Under the pieces are notes generated by a model. The model worked only from the letters and a program-made list of their open reading frames with translations. It was not told where the DNA came from and searched no databases. Of a stretch of 64,000 nucleotides of DNA, positions 45,456 to 58,976 are shown in pieces; positions within the stretch are counted from its first letter, which is position 1, and every line of letters starts with the position of its first letter. Source of the DNA: Pseudoscleropodium purum (lineage: Eukaryota; Streptophyta; Bryopsida; Hypnales; Brachytheciaceae); contig OZ017805.1 of NCBI GenBank assembly GCA_963969395.1, positions 12,648,001 to 12,712,000 on the forward strand, read 5' to 3'. Both the position numbers and the translations under genes were made by a program.

Positions 45456-47440
45456 GTAGATTGGGTATAGGTGCATGGTCAAGAATGGATGGTTTTGCTT
45501 TAGTAACTCTTCTATGATTTGAAGTTCATGATGATACTCCTAAAACCCTTCACAAATTACAATCAATTGTATAAATTGAAGAATTACAATCCTCTAAGTT
45601 ATTAGGATATAAGAATGGTTTTCAATGCTAAATGTGGGAAATCATTGTAGTATAACTTCTCAAGGAAAGAAATAGTTGTAAATTAGAAAGGGAATTTCAC
45701 TGTAGGAATGAATTTGTTTAGCTCTTGTAAGTGAAATTTATGTTATAGTTTCTTCAATATTTACATATTTATTTTAGTCTTCTTTTTATTACTTTTAGCA
45801 CACAATATGAGCTATGAACCTACTAAAAGTAAATCTAGACAAGAAGATTATTGAAATTATTTATTTTTTTGACATTTTGATATTTAAACTATGAATATTG
45901 AATGTCACCATTTTTAGCTTTATAAATTGAAATGGTATGAAATTTATTTCATGCTGAATTTAGCAATTGTTCAGGAAGGTCTTTTTAATAATATAGAATA
46001 TGCCCATTTACTTGGTAATTATAAAGGCTTTTGGTGCCATTAGTCTATTACAAAAAAAATATTATTCAAGTGCAAATGTATCATATGAACACTTAAATCC
46101 TAAAAATTTTATCTTTTTCTTTTTTGAATGAAAGTGCATTTCCTTAGCCAATTTTATTATCACTAAAGGTTTGTGACGTTTTATTATCTTAAAGTATTTA
46201 GAAACTGCCATTTCTAGTTATAGTGTAAAAAAAAAATAGAAAGAGTCATATACACTACCTTTTCATATATATACTATTTCATGATCTATATGTCAAAAGG
46301 TAGCATTTATTAAACTCAATTTTAGAGAGGAATAATCATCCAACGTAGTCGACAATTATAGAGAAAAAAAATTTGAGTACATTACTACTTCAAATATTGA
46401 CAAATAAGATAAAGACCATAAAAGAAAGTGAGGGCAAACAATTCGGTATTTGCCAAATAAGTTTGAATTGGAAATATGAACTCCTTGCAAACCCTTCCAA
46501 ATGCATTGAAAATTATAATTTAGGGTTAACATGTTCAAGGTGATCTTCTATACAAAAATTTAATAGATGAATGTAGTTTGAATTGAGAGATGTACATAGA
46601 GCCATGGTGAAGAGTTAAGACATGGTACAATTATTTATATTGTAAGGTAGTGATCATATACCATGAGTGGTCATTGCTAACTATATTATGTATTGTAACT
46701 CTAAAATCATAATAGCCAAACATGTCGAAATAAATGATGCACCGATTGGTTCAATAATATAAGCATTTTCATGACTACTTTCTAGCTTTTAGGATTAATC
46801 CTGTCCATGAAGAATTGAAGCTTCTTTCATAAACTTCAACAATGTTTATATGTTGAAAGAAGACTTGGTTCTTGAAAGGCAAACTACATATGCAAAATTA
46901 AATTAAATAATCTCCTAGAAATTTATTAAAGTTACTTCAATATTTTTTGGATGTCTCCTATTCAAGAATTTAATCACATTATTTTACAAATCTGATTATA
47001 TGAAGGTTATAGGTCCAAAAGTGAATCTTTTTTAAATTGTGGAGATATTTCTAAGTAGTAGCAATAATCTCCGATGAATTGTTGATGAGGTGGCTAATTG
47101 TATCCATCATGGGCAGATATGAATTATTATAAGGAAAAGAACATTGGTGAATTATAGTTACATATAGAAATTGATGAAAAATAATGGCTAAACTTAGGAA
47201 TTCATGAGGAAATCATGGAGGCAATATATTCATATTTTATTAGATGCATGTTGACAAGAACTAAAATTTTCTAACTAAAACTAATTTTTGGCTTCTACAT
47301 GTTTCAAATTCTTGAAATTTGGCTATGTGGAAAAAAAGCAATGACAACAAATGCTACAGGAGGAAGAAGTTTAGAATATCAAGTTATTCAATGTTTAAAA
47401 ACAAAATTGCCACACACCTAAAAATCATTAACCATTTCTT
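45456..47440. other. AT-rich DNA without a supported gene
   Basis: A 60-codon minus-strand ORF at 46,356-46,538 is not a recognisable protein. Nothing else seen. Confidence 0.55.
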
Positions 47441-47449
47441 GTCATTGTC

Positions 47450-47610
47450 AGAAAGCCCTCATCAAAGAGGGGTGCACATGCTTGGTTTTCTGGCGTATAG
47501 ATGTAGGGTGTGAAAGGTATTGAAGTTTGAAGTTTCTATGAATTCAAAAAATTAGAGAAATATTATTATTATTTTTTGGCCGTGGTAACAACATAATAGG
47601 CATTTAAGTT
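47450..47610. repeat. Dispersed repeat, copy B
   Basis: Diverged relative of 37,985-38,160: GAGGGGTGCACATGCTTGG, then TTGAAGTTTGAAGTTTC, then TTTTGGCCGTGGTAACAAC. Confidence 0.45.
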
Positions 47611-47619
47611 GCCTTACTT

Positions 47620-50600
47620 TCTCAAGAAGGAAAGAACTATTTCAATGCAAATGTTTCGTGTTGTCTTTAAATGAATGTTTTGCCTTTGAAGCATTTTGCA
47701 AGTCTAAAACCCTAAACCATAAGTTGGTTTCAAAATTAATATAAGAGATAATTATACACATGCTGTGATTATCCTATACTCTCAATGTAAACTACTAGGA
47801 CATTTTTTCAGCTCCTATAAATCGTGTTGTACTTGAACTATAATACAAACATACATGAGTGTAATATAAACAAAGGTATGATTGAAAATTGAGTAGCCTA
47901 TCTTTTGAAAATGGTGTGTATGTGTTAAGGAAATAGATTGCATGTCCCATTACTAATAGTAATGTGTGACTCTATTAATGGTGAATATTTATTACTTCAT
48001 TTGGTGGTTATGGATTTTGTATGAGACATTACTAACTATAATCAATAAGCAATTTAGTAATTTCAGGGCTAAATACTTTAAAATACATAGGAATTAAACT
48101 ATGATATTCTTTTGTTCTAAAAGTAGAGATGCGAAATTAGGGGCACCTACAAAAACATGTTTTTGTAGAATAAGATACTACACAATAACACTCACCCTAC
48201 TAAAATTCTATTATTAAAACTTATATACTACACACAAATATGAATATGGCAATTGATAGTAAAACAAACAAATAAGCATTCAAGTATATAATACAATTTT
48301 TATAGAAACATAAAGAAGAAAATGATTGACAAGAATTTTTTTTATATTAGAAGCATGTTTCATTTATACAAGTCTAGTTGTCTAATAACGAAAGTAATAA
48401 TACAAGGGGGGGGGGGGTTCTATTTTATTAAATTATAGAATAGAATAGGATAAAAAAATTAAAAGATTAAAAAATAAATTATACAGATATATATATATAT
48501 ACAAATCCATACAAGAAATGATAGCTTTCAATTAATATAGTTGGAAATAGTTAATATATTTTGATAAAATTTTCAAAATTATGGCCATTAGAGGCAAATA
48601 TTGAATGATAGAAGTATTGGCTTCTAAGAAGTTTATATAAAATACAAACATGAACCTTGGATTTTGAAGTAAAAACTGGTGTATGTAAAAAGTTGTAATG
48701 AAATAGGTAAGTTTTGGGCTTTCTAATTGGGTTTAGGATAACCACAATGGGAAGTATATAAGCAATCAAAGTGAATATATTATCCAACTCAATGGCAATG
48801 CGAGCTTCAGGCACGATGCCACATGGGGATATACTATTTGTAGAATTATCAAATTAGGCAAAAAAGAATTTCTACTCGCCCTTTAATACATATAGTCAAT
48901 CAAAGTACGTTGGGAATGGGTGAATTAGGCAATTTTTTGCCACTAAAAAATGTTGATTATGGGTCCCAAATGCAATTACGTGTGCCTACCTTATGATACT
49001 ACACCAATTAAACACACCTTTATAAAGTATTTGCAATTCATGGGAAGATAAGCTACTTCAAATATGTTTTACAGAATCTTTTTCTTTCACTGTGAAAAAT
49101 ATAGACAGCTTCAATTTATAAAAGAAAAAAAATAACTATAGGGAATTTCAATAAATGGAAATCATTCTATACAATTAGGTTGTTTTCTTGTTTCTTAGTT
49201 TGTTGGTTTGTTGGTTTGTTGGTTTATGTTTTTGTGCCGTACAAATGTTCCAAACAGTGCATCTTTATTTGCAAGTTTAATATCATCGGAAATGCCTGGG
49301 TGGAAGGGAACTAGGCTTTGTTTTGTGGCTAAATTGACTTAAGGCTTGAAAGTTATTGAATTTCAAAGTTTTTATGATTTAAAAAAAATAGAAAATAATT
49401 TTTCCTTTTTTTTTGACAAAAGCAACATCACAAGGCTAATTACTCTCTATTATGATAACTATACTACATGAAAGGAAACTAAAAAAACTAGAAAAAACTA
49501 AAACTAAAAACAAAACTAAAAACTTTCCACTTATCCCTTTCAATTGCTCACTACTCAAAACAACTATTTGTCACTAACACAATTCATTGGTGATGTAATC
49601 TATACTCTTAAATGAGGTTATTTATTTTGTTTTGTTTCATACGTTGACTTCTAATGAACCGTAATGCATCTAGTATTCTAATAGTAACCTTGGTATTGTT
49701 CGAAAGTTATTCAATGAAAGAAATGAACGTGCTTTGCTTGATGGCATCTGAACATGCAAAGTAGAAGTTTATGAATTACAAAGTTTAAAAAAATTAGAAA
49801 GTAAAATTACATTATCCTTTAACTTGAAAAACTCGTAACTTGTGCATTGCATATTCAAACACCATAAAATAAATCCATGCACTACTTAAAAGATAAAGCT
49901 TTCTATTTATGCCAATTCCATAGTGTTTGTGCCTATGATGTAGAAGTTATGAATTTTTTTAATTACAAAATTGAATTATTGAATTCCAAAGTTGTAACGG
50001 ATTACAAAAATGAAAAAAATACTTTTACTATTATTTTGGTTGTGGTATTAGTACAAAACACACTATTGCTCAATTAAACTAATTCCTTCATAAAGTTCAT
50101 TATACCTTAGCAAAATTAGTTACACATTTTTGTAAAATGAAGTCCAATGGTCTACTCATGGAAATATCACCAATCCTAAAGCTTAAAAGCCTAAATTCTA
50201 AATTCTAAACCCTAAACCCTAAACCCTTGAAACCTTCAGAAATAAAAGATAGTAAGAATCCTTTAAAACCCACAAAGCTTGATTGCACACCTAGAAATCT
50301 TTAAAATCCGTAGAACCCTACCATATTCTTCAATTGGAACTATGCTAGGAAATAGCATTGATGTCCCCTTCCAAAGAAAAGAAAGTGCCTTGTGTTAGGC
50401 TAGAACTTATAAATATTAGATGTGATAGTTACAAAGAACTCAATGCAAAGTAGACATTTATGAAAAGTGCAATGTCAGGCTTTTATTCTTTAAAAAGTTT
50501 GAAGGAATGTACTAAAATCCAACAAAACAAATATTGATTAGGTGTGATGTCGAACATTGACTTTGGCTTTGCTAACATTAGAATTTTATCTTTTGTTTAT

Positions 50601-51480
50601 TTCTGAAAATATTCAAAAAATAAAGGTCTACATTTTGGAAGTGTGAAAATATATCCCAAGCAAAAGAATAAAAGTCTTTAAATATTGCCATAATCAAAGT
50701 GGAGTATTATATATGCAAAGAGGACCGTTAGAATTTGGAGATGAGCTTCCCTCCAAAATTTTCCCGCCTTCGCCCTTTGCATATGTTTAAAGCTTGTACT
50801 CCATGTGGCTCTTCTTTCTTCAATTTTTCTAGTGCACATCGTCTTGTCTATGGCTTCCTCATTCTATTATTGCTTTCATTTTGTAGTGTTTTAGCATTGG
50901 CTCTTGAACTAGAGTTTTATTATGTGAGAGGAGGTTTCTTCTATTAGAGAGAGGTATACTTTTTCTTGTGCAATCTTTATGCATTATGATGTTTGAGGTT
51001 TCATTTTGATTGAAAACCTTGTCAACTGGGTAAGACAGTCAAAGATGGTATTAAATATGCAAAACCATAGCTTTGGACATTGCAATCATTTTGAAAGTAG
51101 ATTGCTTCTTCATCCTCTACATTTGTCATCATCAAATTCAATTTGTTAAAATATTTTCATATTCTAGTAAGATATTTTGATTCTACATTACATTAAATTT
51201 GTTCCTATTGTTGTGAATTGTTGAATAGGATGTTGTTCTAAGATATATAGTTTGAAATCTTTATAGAAATGATGAAGAGAGTGTTCAATGTCTTTGATAT
51301 TACCGCCATATTCTTCGGAACAGTATTACGGTATTATTATAATATCCAATCATCTTATTTGTCACATGATTACATGAGTATTTGTTCATAAGGAATAATT
51401 ATAGACCCATTCAATGTTCTATAGTTGTTTATTACATTAGATTGCAAATGAGAGTTTTTCGATTACTTTCTCTAAAATTT
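47620..51480. other. AT-rich gene-free DNA with simple repeats
   Basis: It contains a 12-bp G run (48,406-48,417), a (TA)n run near 48,490, and GTTTGTTG repeats at 49,198-49,226. Dispersed-repeat copy C lies at about 49,280-49,440, with weaker ones near 49,750 and 49,930. Three plant-telomere-like CCCTAAA units lie at 50,205-50,226. ORFs of 66-87 codons (48,551-48,814 minus; 49,877-50,077 plus; 50,735-50,947 plus) have no recognisable domain. Confidence 0.6.
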
Positions 51481-51493
51481 CTATTTATAGAAT

Positions 51494-51912
51494 CCACCTT
51501 GATTCGAGGTGGACATGAATCATCTGCCAAAGTCCACCTTGAATTGAGGTGAACTATCATTGTGATGAGCATGTAGACATTCACCTCGAATGGAGGTGAA
51601 TGTATGCTAATCACAGACATTCACCTCAAATTGAGGTGAATGTCAATATGACTATTATAACAATAGTTCACTTGGAATTGAGGTGAATGTCAATATGACT
51701 ATTATAACAATAGTTCACTTGGAATTGAGGTGATTGTTTACATGATTATTATTATGATACTTAACCTCTATTTTAGGTAAATAATTGTAATCTACAAACA
51801 TACACCTCAATTCCAGGTGAATGTGGTTATTTTCAAGGTCAATGACCTACAACCTAGACATATGCTCAGACTAATGTCCGTATGGTAGATTCACCTCAAT
51901 TTAAAGTGAATG
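51494..51912. repeat. Second array of CACCTCAATTTGAGGTG-type palindromes
   Basis: Nine imperfect palindromes lie at about 51,494, 51,532, 51,580, 51,620, 51,667, 51,715, 51,761, 51,803 and 51,890, spaced 38-87 bp. A 48-bp stretch around the fifth and sixth is duplicated in tandem without change. The core is the same as at 34,130-35,125. Confidence 0.85.
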
Positions 51913-51919
51913 TTTGTAG

Positions 51920-52370
51920 CTATTTCATCTTATGTATTGTATGTTTATGTTCCCTTATAGTTGTATACTCTTCATATTATTGATGCTGATATTATATTTA
52001 TAACGATTTATAGATTATAGATTATTCTATGTTGAACAAGAACAAGCATTTCTCATCAAATGACAAGGTTGAGGTTGAAGCACAAGAGAATATGACTATT
52101 TCTAATTGTGAAGGGATTCCTTAAAGATTGTGGATCACAAAGTTGGTCATTCTAATGAACAATGCCCTTGTTTTGGTAGTAGAGAGCATTTGTCATAGCA
52201 TGAGCTCAAATCTTGTATTCTGATGTAATGCTACACTTGGAGATTCACATGTTGTTCTGCAAATCTTGAAGTCACAATTGTCAAATCATGTCCCTAATAA
52301 ATGGAGGTATTTTGTGTGTGCGTGGCCAATTAAGTACATCTACTGCAATGGTACAAGGCTACGAGATCAC
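51920..52370. other. Region before the DUF7869-like gene copy A
   Basis: Loosely similar to the sequence before 12,981, so it may be 5' gene sequence. No coding frame I can define. Confidence 0.35.
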
Positions 52371-52378
52371 AAGATCCA

Positions 52379-54850
52379 TTGCATATACAATATGTATCAA
52401 GCGGCTCTTCTGTAGCCAACTTTAACCCAAAGCACACGGTATGTGGTGCTATAAGGAACCCGTCGAGAGAAACATCTTTGAAGATCAAAGCTTTTCTCAT
52501 GCAAGAGTCCATGATTAGTGTCTCTAGCAAAAGTTGTTGTGTCAGCAATTACATTCAATTGTTCCCAAGGGAGAAGATTAGAGCTTTCCATGAGCGCATA
52601 TACCATGATACATCTTATCAATTTCAGTACCACATGAAGCTAGATGTAAATTGCCAAGTCCATCGTAATGCACAAGGGAAGAGGGTAGTCACTTGTGGAG
52701 GGGCTTGAGGTTTGTATGTTTTTTTGGAGGCATACTGCTAGGGTATCAGAAGTCACATTCCATCGATTCCAACAATATACAGCGCAAGGTCTAAATGCTC
52801 AACCTCACGGTAACACTAACTTGTTAAAGCCTAGGCAGCATACCGAGTAAGCTACGGCTACTTTGAGGTGCATCCTCAAAAAGAATGCCAATCATATGCC
52901 TCATCGTACTTGAACCCTTAAATTAGGGGAGAAGGTGGTTTCAATGATTCTTCCGGCAACTTAGAAGTGAAAAGAAATTATTTTTGAAATGAACTTAGTC
53001 AATACAATATTAGGTTTGAAAAGTGTATCAACCTCAAATTTGAGTAAGATTAGGAGGGTGCATTTCTCAGAGTTCGACGCAAAGAAACCTGGAGACAATT
53101 TTGCTCAATGCTCTACATGTGATAGATAACATTCCGTTAGAAGGGGTACTATTGTTGGGTTGCAAGCAGCTCTATTGTAGGCCAAGAAGTTAGAAGTTGA
53201 TTTGGCTATTGTAAGGGCACATAGGGAGTTATATTATGCAAACTAGTATAGATCAACCTCTTACCTTCATGAGTATTTGACAATTATGCATGATAAAATA
53301 GATCATGCTAAGAAGGCTTCTCCTATATTTTCTTATAAGAACAAGGGTCTTGATGGATTGATGAAGTTGCTAGTATCTATGATTAGCATAATCGCCCATG
53401 GCTATGGTGATGTCCAATATGCCCATTATGGCCTTGATATCTTCTTTGATGACTCAAACTACACAATTAGTTTATTTGTAAAGCTATTGAGAGATTTGGA
53501 GTCTCTGCCAAAGTACTCCTCTAGGGAATTGTTTGTTGGTTCCAAGCAAGCACCTCTTTTTGATGCAGTTCTGGAAGGATTTGACATTTGCAAGGCATCT
53601 CTCCAATCTACTTTGAAGATCCCTATCCTGGGGATGTCACTCCTTCCCATTTTGAATGTGCAAATGGACAATGCTATTGGGAACAATAAAAATATATATG
53701 TATTCTGTTTTTGGTTGTTTTTTGTTGCAAAGAAAATCTTTCGCAAAGTGTATGTCAATTTCATAATGGTGGGTCACATTCACGATGACATTGATGCTTT
53801 TTTCGATAGGTGGAGTATATTGCTAAAAAAGTATAACTTTTCCACTATTCCTTCTCTCATGAAGTTGTTTATGGATGTCAAATCCATTCCAAGCATTCTT
53901 CATCTTGTAGAAGAAGTGCCAAACTTCAAGGCTTTCATTCAAGGGTTCATCTTGGAGGGAGATGAGTCACTTGTAGGACACACGAAGGTTCAACAATTCA
54001 AGTTCTATCTTGGTTCAAATGATTGTCACCTCATGAAGTACAAGATCCTTTGCATAGATGCAGATTCGCTATCAGAAGAAGGTAATGGTATAAGATTGTG
54101 GCAAGAAGATTCCAACGATCGGGCTTCATGGCTACATAGAGATCCAGTCCCCGTTGTTGTACACCCAATGAAAGGTGTTGATGACATTCAAAAGGGTCTT
54201 TCTAGCTTCATCAAATATTGGGAGATGATGTCAAATGATGATTGAATAGGGGAGTTCAAAAGGTGGTATGAGCATTTGGTGAAATATTGGTGGGCAGTAA
54301 ATGTAGTCTGACTTGCATAAGCCTGTTGAATGACTAGCATATTTGAAGGATAGCTTTTGGCTATCAACTCGAGTTGCGCCAACTATGAATGATCAATTTG
54401 GAAATGATGATGGGGTTTGGAAGATGTTTGTAGAAGATGAGCATTATGTTGGGCAATTGAGTGATCGCCCACACCAATCCTTTTGTATCATGCGTGATGT
54501 TTTTGCAAGTTGTTTTTCTTGTTATTCATCTTATAGATGGCGATAGAAGACTTGTCTAGATTGCAAGAGCGTTGTTTGACCTAAATAGTAATCCAAATCA
54601 TCCAAACTCTATGCTCATTCAATATTTTAGATCCACATCAAAAATTAGAAACATTTAAGAATTCTACACCAATTGGGATTCTACAAGAGGATTGTGGTGG
54701 AAGGTTGATGAAATTCAGCATCACACAAATTCTTTGATGACTGCGTGGAAGTCTTAGAAAAAAAACGACACCATAGAGTATGTGTTGAAGATCCCGACAA
54801 TTCAAATCGAAGTGATTAATAAGAGTCTAATTGCCTATAATTCTACTTGA
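52379..54850 (+). pseudogene. DUF7869-type gene, decayed copy A
   Basis: The N-terminal part (52,379-52,708) has FLMQESMISVSSKSCC and IQLFPREKIRAF. A frameshifted middle follows, then a good 322-codon stretch (53,277-54,245). That stretch begins LTIMHDKIDHAKKASPIF and holds ILNVQMDNAIGNNKNIYVF and VGHIHDDIDAFFDRW. The DNxxxxNKN and VGHxHDDID motifs match what I recall of the DUF7869 family, possibly an RNase-H-like fold (uncertain). In-frame TAG at 53,244-53,246 (YYAN-stop-YRSTSY) and other breaks inactivate it. The 3' end near 54,780-54,850 matches that of copy B near 57,720-57,795. Cellular role unknown; its repeated occurrence suggests a mobile or multicopy family. Confidence 0.65.
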
Positions 54851-55290
54851 GTATAATCATTGTTTTTTCAGCTCATTCTAGAATAGTACTTTGTTTCTAG
54901 AATGTGTAGTGAGTCTTGCTTCAATGTGTTTTATAGATTTTTCTTATTATGTGTCGTATATGAGACGTAGACTATTCATGTGCTAAGTATTTTCATATTA
55001 ATATGCTATTGCTTTGCATAGAGCAATTATAGTTTTATTACATGTTTAGATTTGATTTATAGCTCTCTATTATAAAGGTTTTTTCGGTATAATAGTGCTC
55101 AAATAGAGAAACTATAATAAAAATTGGTATGCATATACCCTTAATATTACATTCTACTACTCCTTATTAGTATGCTTGACTTCAATTTTTTTTCATTTGC
55201 TTCATAAAATTTCATTTTTAATTATATAACAACTCATAAAATATGGTGCAAGTAGAAATGACCACTATTTATTTGCTTAATGTTTGAAGT
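54851..55290. other. Spacer after copy A
   Basis: AT-rich, no gene; faint similarity to 57,800-58,170 after copy B, consistent with a tandem duplication including flanks. Confidence 0.4.
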
Positions 55291-55475
55291 CCTTGTCACA
55301 TTTTGAGTAGGGGCACTAGTTTGTTGATTTTTTCTTGCCTATGAAGCTCATTTAGCAGCACAAAGTCATATTACTTCTACACGATGCTCATACAAGTTCA
55401 GCAAGAATCAAACTCGGACCGCTTATGTGAAATAATCAACCCTTTCAACCAACCACTACATTCATGACTTGGTAT
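55291..55475 (-). repeat. SINE-like repeat, copy 1
   Basis: The minus strand reads ACCAAGTCATGAATGTAGTGG, followed about 35 bp later by GGTCCGAGTTTGATTC. These resemble A- and B-box pol III promoter elements of tRNA-derived SINEs. A diverged second copy is at 58,171-58,364. The tail and TSD are not resolved. A decayed tRNA pseudogene is the alternative. Confidence 0.35.
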
Positions 55476-55737
55476 TCAAAAAAAAAATCAATCTTCATTT
55501 ATATCCTAAACAATTTTATTTTACAATGTAAAATAATACTTGATTACTTTAGCTATTCAGAACTATCAATTTCATGAATACAATACCCTAGAACTATTAA
55601 ATTCATAATCTATGAACTAAAGTTTAATATAACTCTACTTTAATCTTTTAGCATACAAATGGATGAGATAAATTTGAGAGGCTTCTACTCTCTCATTTTA
55701 TTGAATATAATATTCTAGAGATCACGGTAATATAGGA
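55476..55737. other. AT-rich spacer
   Basis: No feature recognised. Confidence 0.5.
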
Positions 55738-57790
55738 TTGCTAAAGCCTAGAGAAAATACCAAACAAGCTATAGCTTTATTGAAGTGCATTCTAGATAAG
55801 GAGGCTGATTACATGCCACATTGTACCCAGACTTTGAAGGCACTTGATAATGTTGTGTCCAAGATTCTTCCGGCATCATTTCAATGGAAGGACCAGTTAG
55901 AAAAATTGAATGAAACCAATGTAGCTTTAAGGTTTGAAGGAGATTTCAACTTCAAATTTGAATAAGATAAGATCCACAAAGTTTTCAAAGTTCAATGTGA
56001 AGAAGCTAGGAGATAATTTTGCTCGGTGTGCTACTTGTGACAAATATAATGAGCTCATCAAGGATGCTATTAGTAGATCACAAACTACTATGGAGTGATT
56101 GAGGAGGTTGGATAAGCATTTGGTCATTGCTTGCATCTACAAAGATGTGTATTATATAAACCAAAATTTGTCATTTAATTTTCCAAATGAATGTGTTACA
56201 ATCATACATGACAAGATGGATCACACGTGAACTACTTCTCCAATCTTTTCTCACAAGAATAAGAACTTGATGGCCTTATGAAGCTACTTGTTTCTATAAT
56301 GGGCATAATTGTGCATGGTCATGCGGATGTGCGCTATGCACATTACGGCTTGGATGTCTTCGCCCATGACTTCAACTATACCATTGGTTCAATGACAAAG
56401 TTGTTGCAAGATCTGGAGTTGGAACCAAAGTCCTCTTCTTAACAATTGTTTAAGAATTCGAAGTCCATGAATTTGTTTAAGACCGTGCTAGAGGGTGCGA
56501 ATATGTGCAAAGTGTCGTTATTGTTGTTGCCAATTACTTCAACTCTTGTCACACGACTACCACCCATTTTGAATGTGCAAATGGACAATGCTACTAGAGA
56601 CAATAAGAATAGATATGTTTTTTTGTTTTTGGTCTCTATTTGTTGTAAACAAGATCTTCCAAGAAGTCTATGTAAACTTCATGATTGTGGGTCATATGCA
56701 TGACGATATTGATGCGCTATTTGGAAGATGGAGCATGAATTTGAAGGAGAATTTCCCCATAGTACTTGGTCTCATAAAGTTGTTCATGGATGTGGATTCC
56801 ATCCCCACTATCCCTCACTTGATTGAAGAAGTGTCCGATTTCAAGGGTTTATAGCAAGGTCATTTGTAGATGGTGATGACATCCTTATTGAGCACACAAG
56901 ACCACATCAATTGAAGTTCTACCTAGATTCAATGAGGTGCCCTTTCATAAAGTACAAACTTTTGTGCACTAATGTTGACTAGTTAGAGGAAGATGGAAGA
57001 GGCATAAAGTTGTGGAAAAAAGATGGTGAAGAGTAAAGATTGTGGCCACGTAGTGAACCATTGGCTGATTTGTTGAAGCCTATGTAAGGCTTAGAAGCCA
57101 TTGTCAAAGGTGTGTTGGGGTTTGTAATGTACTAGGACAATTTATGCAATGCAGATGTCACTAGGGAGTATTGAAGACGTTACAAGCATTTGGTAAAGTA
57201 TTGGTATGGCATGAAGGTAGCGTTGATGGAACCATTACCTACCTTTCATGTTTTGAAGGACAATTTATAGCCAACTACATGTGTTCAAGCAAGTTGAGTG
57301 GATGAATTAGATGATGACGGTGAGGATTGTGAAAAGTTTGGGGAGGATGACTTGTACGTCGGGCCATTGAATGGTCGCCCAAATACATCCTTCAAACTGG
57401 TTGAAGATTTGTTCGAAGGCTATTTTGTTGTAGTTTGACCCATAGATGGTGACTCTCATTCAATTTGGATTGTAAGGGCATTGTCTAATCCAAACTCCAA
57501 TTCAAAGAATCCAAAGAATCCAAAGAATCCAAAGAATCCAAATTGTATCTTCATTCAATATTTTTGTTCAACATCAAGGAATCAAGATGTTTAAGATTTC
57601 TACATTAGATGGGACAATGAAAGAAGTCTATGTTGGAGGGTTGATGAAACTAAACTTTTGGTTTGGTAGCACATGGATGCTTTTATGACAATGTGGAAGT
57701 TGAGGATCTAGAAAGACATTGTGGAGTATATGATAAAGATCCCTACTATACAAATTGAAGTCATCAACCAAAGTCTAACTTTGTATAATT
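55738..57790 (+). pseudogene. DUF7869-type gene, decayed copy B
   Basis: It starts within the middle region (KQAIALLKCILDKEADYMPH; VVSKILPASFQWKDQL). After frameshifts it continues with TIIHDKMDHT, then GIIVHGHADVRYAHYGLDVF, then LPPILNVQMDNATRDNKNRYVF. In another frame it reads MIVGHMHDDIDALFGRW. The order is the same as copy A, with independent stops and frameshifts. The N-terminal CC..NY/FPREK part is absent. Pentuple AATCCAAAG-type microduplications lie at about 57,505-57,545. Copies A and B, each followed by a SINE-like repeat, suggest a ~3-kb tandem duplication. Confidence 0.65.
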
Positions 57791-57799
57791 GAGAAGCCA

Positions 57800-58170
57800 T
57801 AGCCATATATATGTGAATATGGCATGTTTTGTTTTGTATTTAACATCTTTATATTTGTGTGTAATGGATGGAATTTATATATTGCAATAGATAGCATAGG
57901 TTTGAATTTTGTTGGTTTAAATTTATAGTTTGGTATTGCTTGTATGTTTTGAAATATACGTCTTGTTTTTACAAAACTTGACTATTTTATTTCAATTTTA
58001 ATATATTTTTTTGTGTACTTTTTGAGTTAAATTTTTTTTTTCATTATTTTATTTTATTTTTCAAAAGCACTTATGTTACAATATTTATGACCATTAAAAT
58101 TGAAAGTGTGATGCGATTGAAAAAAATGGGTAGTGGGTATACCCACTTTGTTTATGATAATCGTGTTAAG
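57800..58170. other. AT-rich spacer after copy B
   Basis: No gene; T-rich tracts. Confidence 0.5.
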
Positions 58171-58364
58171 TACTTGTCACATTCCGGATAGAAGGTTGCT
58201 TGATTGTTACAATGTTTCTAGTTGCTTGCATAAGTTATTAGGCAGCAACAAGTCATGCATGTTTCTTAGCCGCTCATACAAATTCAATAGGAATCAAACT
58301 TAGACCGCCTGAATGAAATAAACAACCCCTTGCAATCAATTGCAAAGCTCATGACTTGGTACTC
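58171..58364 (-). repeat. SINE-like repeat, copy 2
   Basis: Related to 55,291-55,475. The minus strand has ACCAAGTCATGAG and a B-box-like GGTCTAAGTTTGATTCC. It lies at the same position relative to DUF7869-type copy B as the first does to copy A. Confidence 0.35.
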
Positions 58365-58976
58365 AATATGGTTTGATCTTATGCATATTAATAAAAACAT
58401 TGATCTATAAATTCCATCTAATGTTGATTAAGGACTTTGTATGTCACTACACTCTCATTTTAATGGAAATTGCACTAAAAAACTTATAATTCTAGTATTT
58501 GTCAACCTAAATTATCTACAAAAAATCCATTTGTATTGGTATCAAAATCAACAATATTATTTTGGGAGTATCCAAAACTTCCAAAATTTTGAATATGATG
58601 TTATATTTCATTCTAAGCAATAAATAAAGCTAAGAATTGCAAATAACCTATCCAACAAAGAATGAAAAAATTAATAAGTATGTATAGATAATGTACAATT
58701 AAGGTTTTCTAAACCAAAAACACATCCCTTGAATCAAAAGTATATAATCTTAAGAACATTAAAAATGATTGCAAACCCCATCATCAACTTGAGAGTGTGT
58801 CAAGAGTGTTTCTAACTATACAAATGATTTTGTAGAATGGAAGAGTACATTTAAAATCTCAACACTTACTTCACAAAAAAGACTACAAAAGAACCAAAAG
58901 AATATGACGACGACGAATGATGATTGAAGGAGACTTGTAGGAATTTACGGATCTAAGTTAAGTAGAATCATGGAAT

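Noticed and set aside
46356..46538. Retrotransposon integrase fragment
   Set aside because: The reading shows no zinc-binding or catalytic motif on either strand.
48551..48814. 87-codon minus-strand ORF as a possible organelle-derived membrane protein
   Set aside because: Hydrophobic start only; no match to a protein I can name and no supporting context.
50205..50226. Telomere end or telomeric array
   Set aside because: Only three CCCTAAA units within intergenic DNA; too short for a telomere, at most an interstitial trace.
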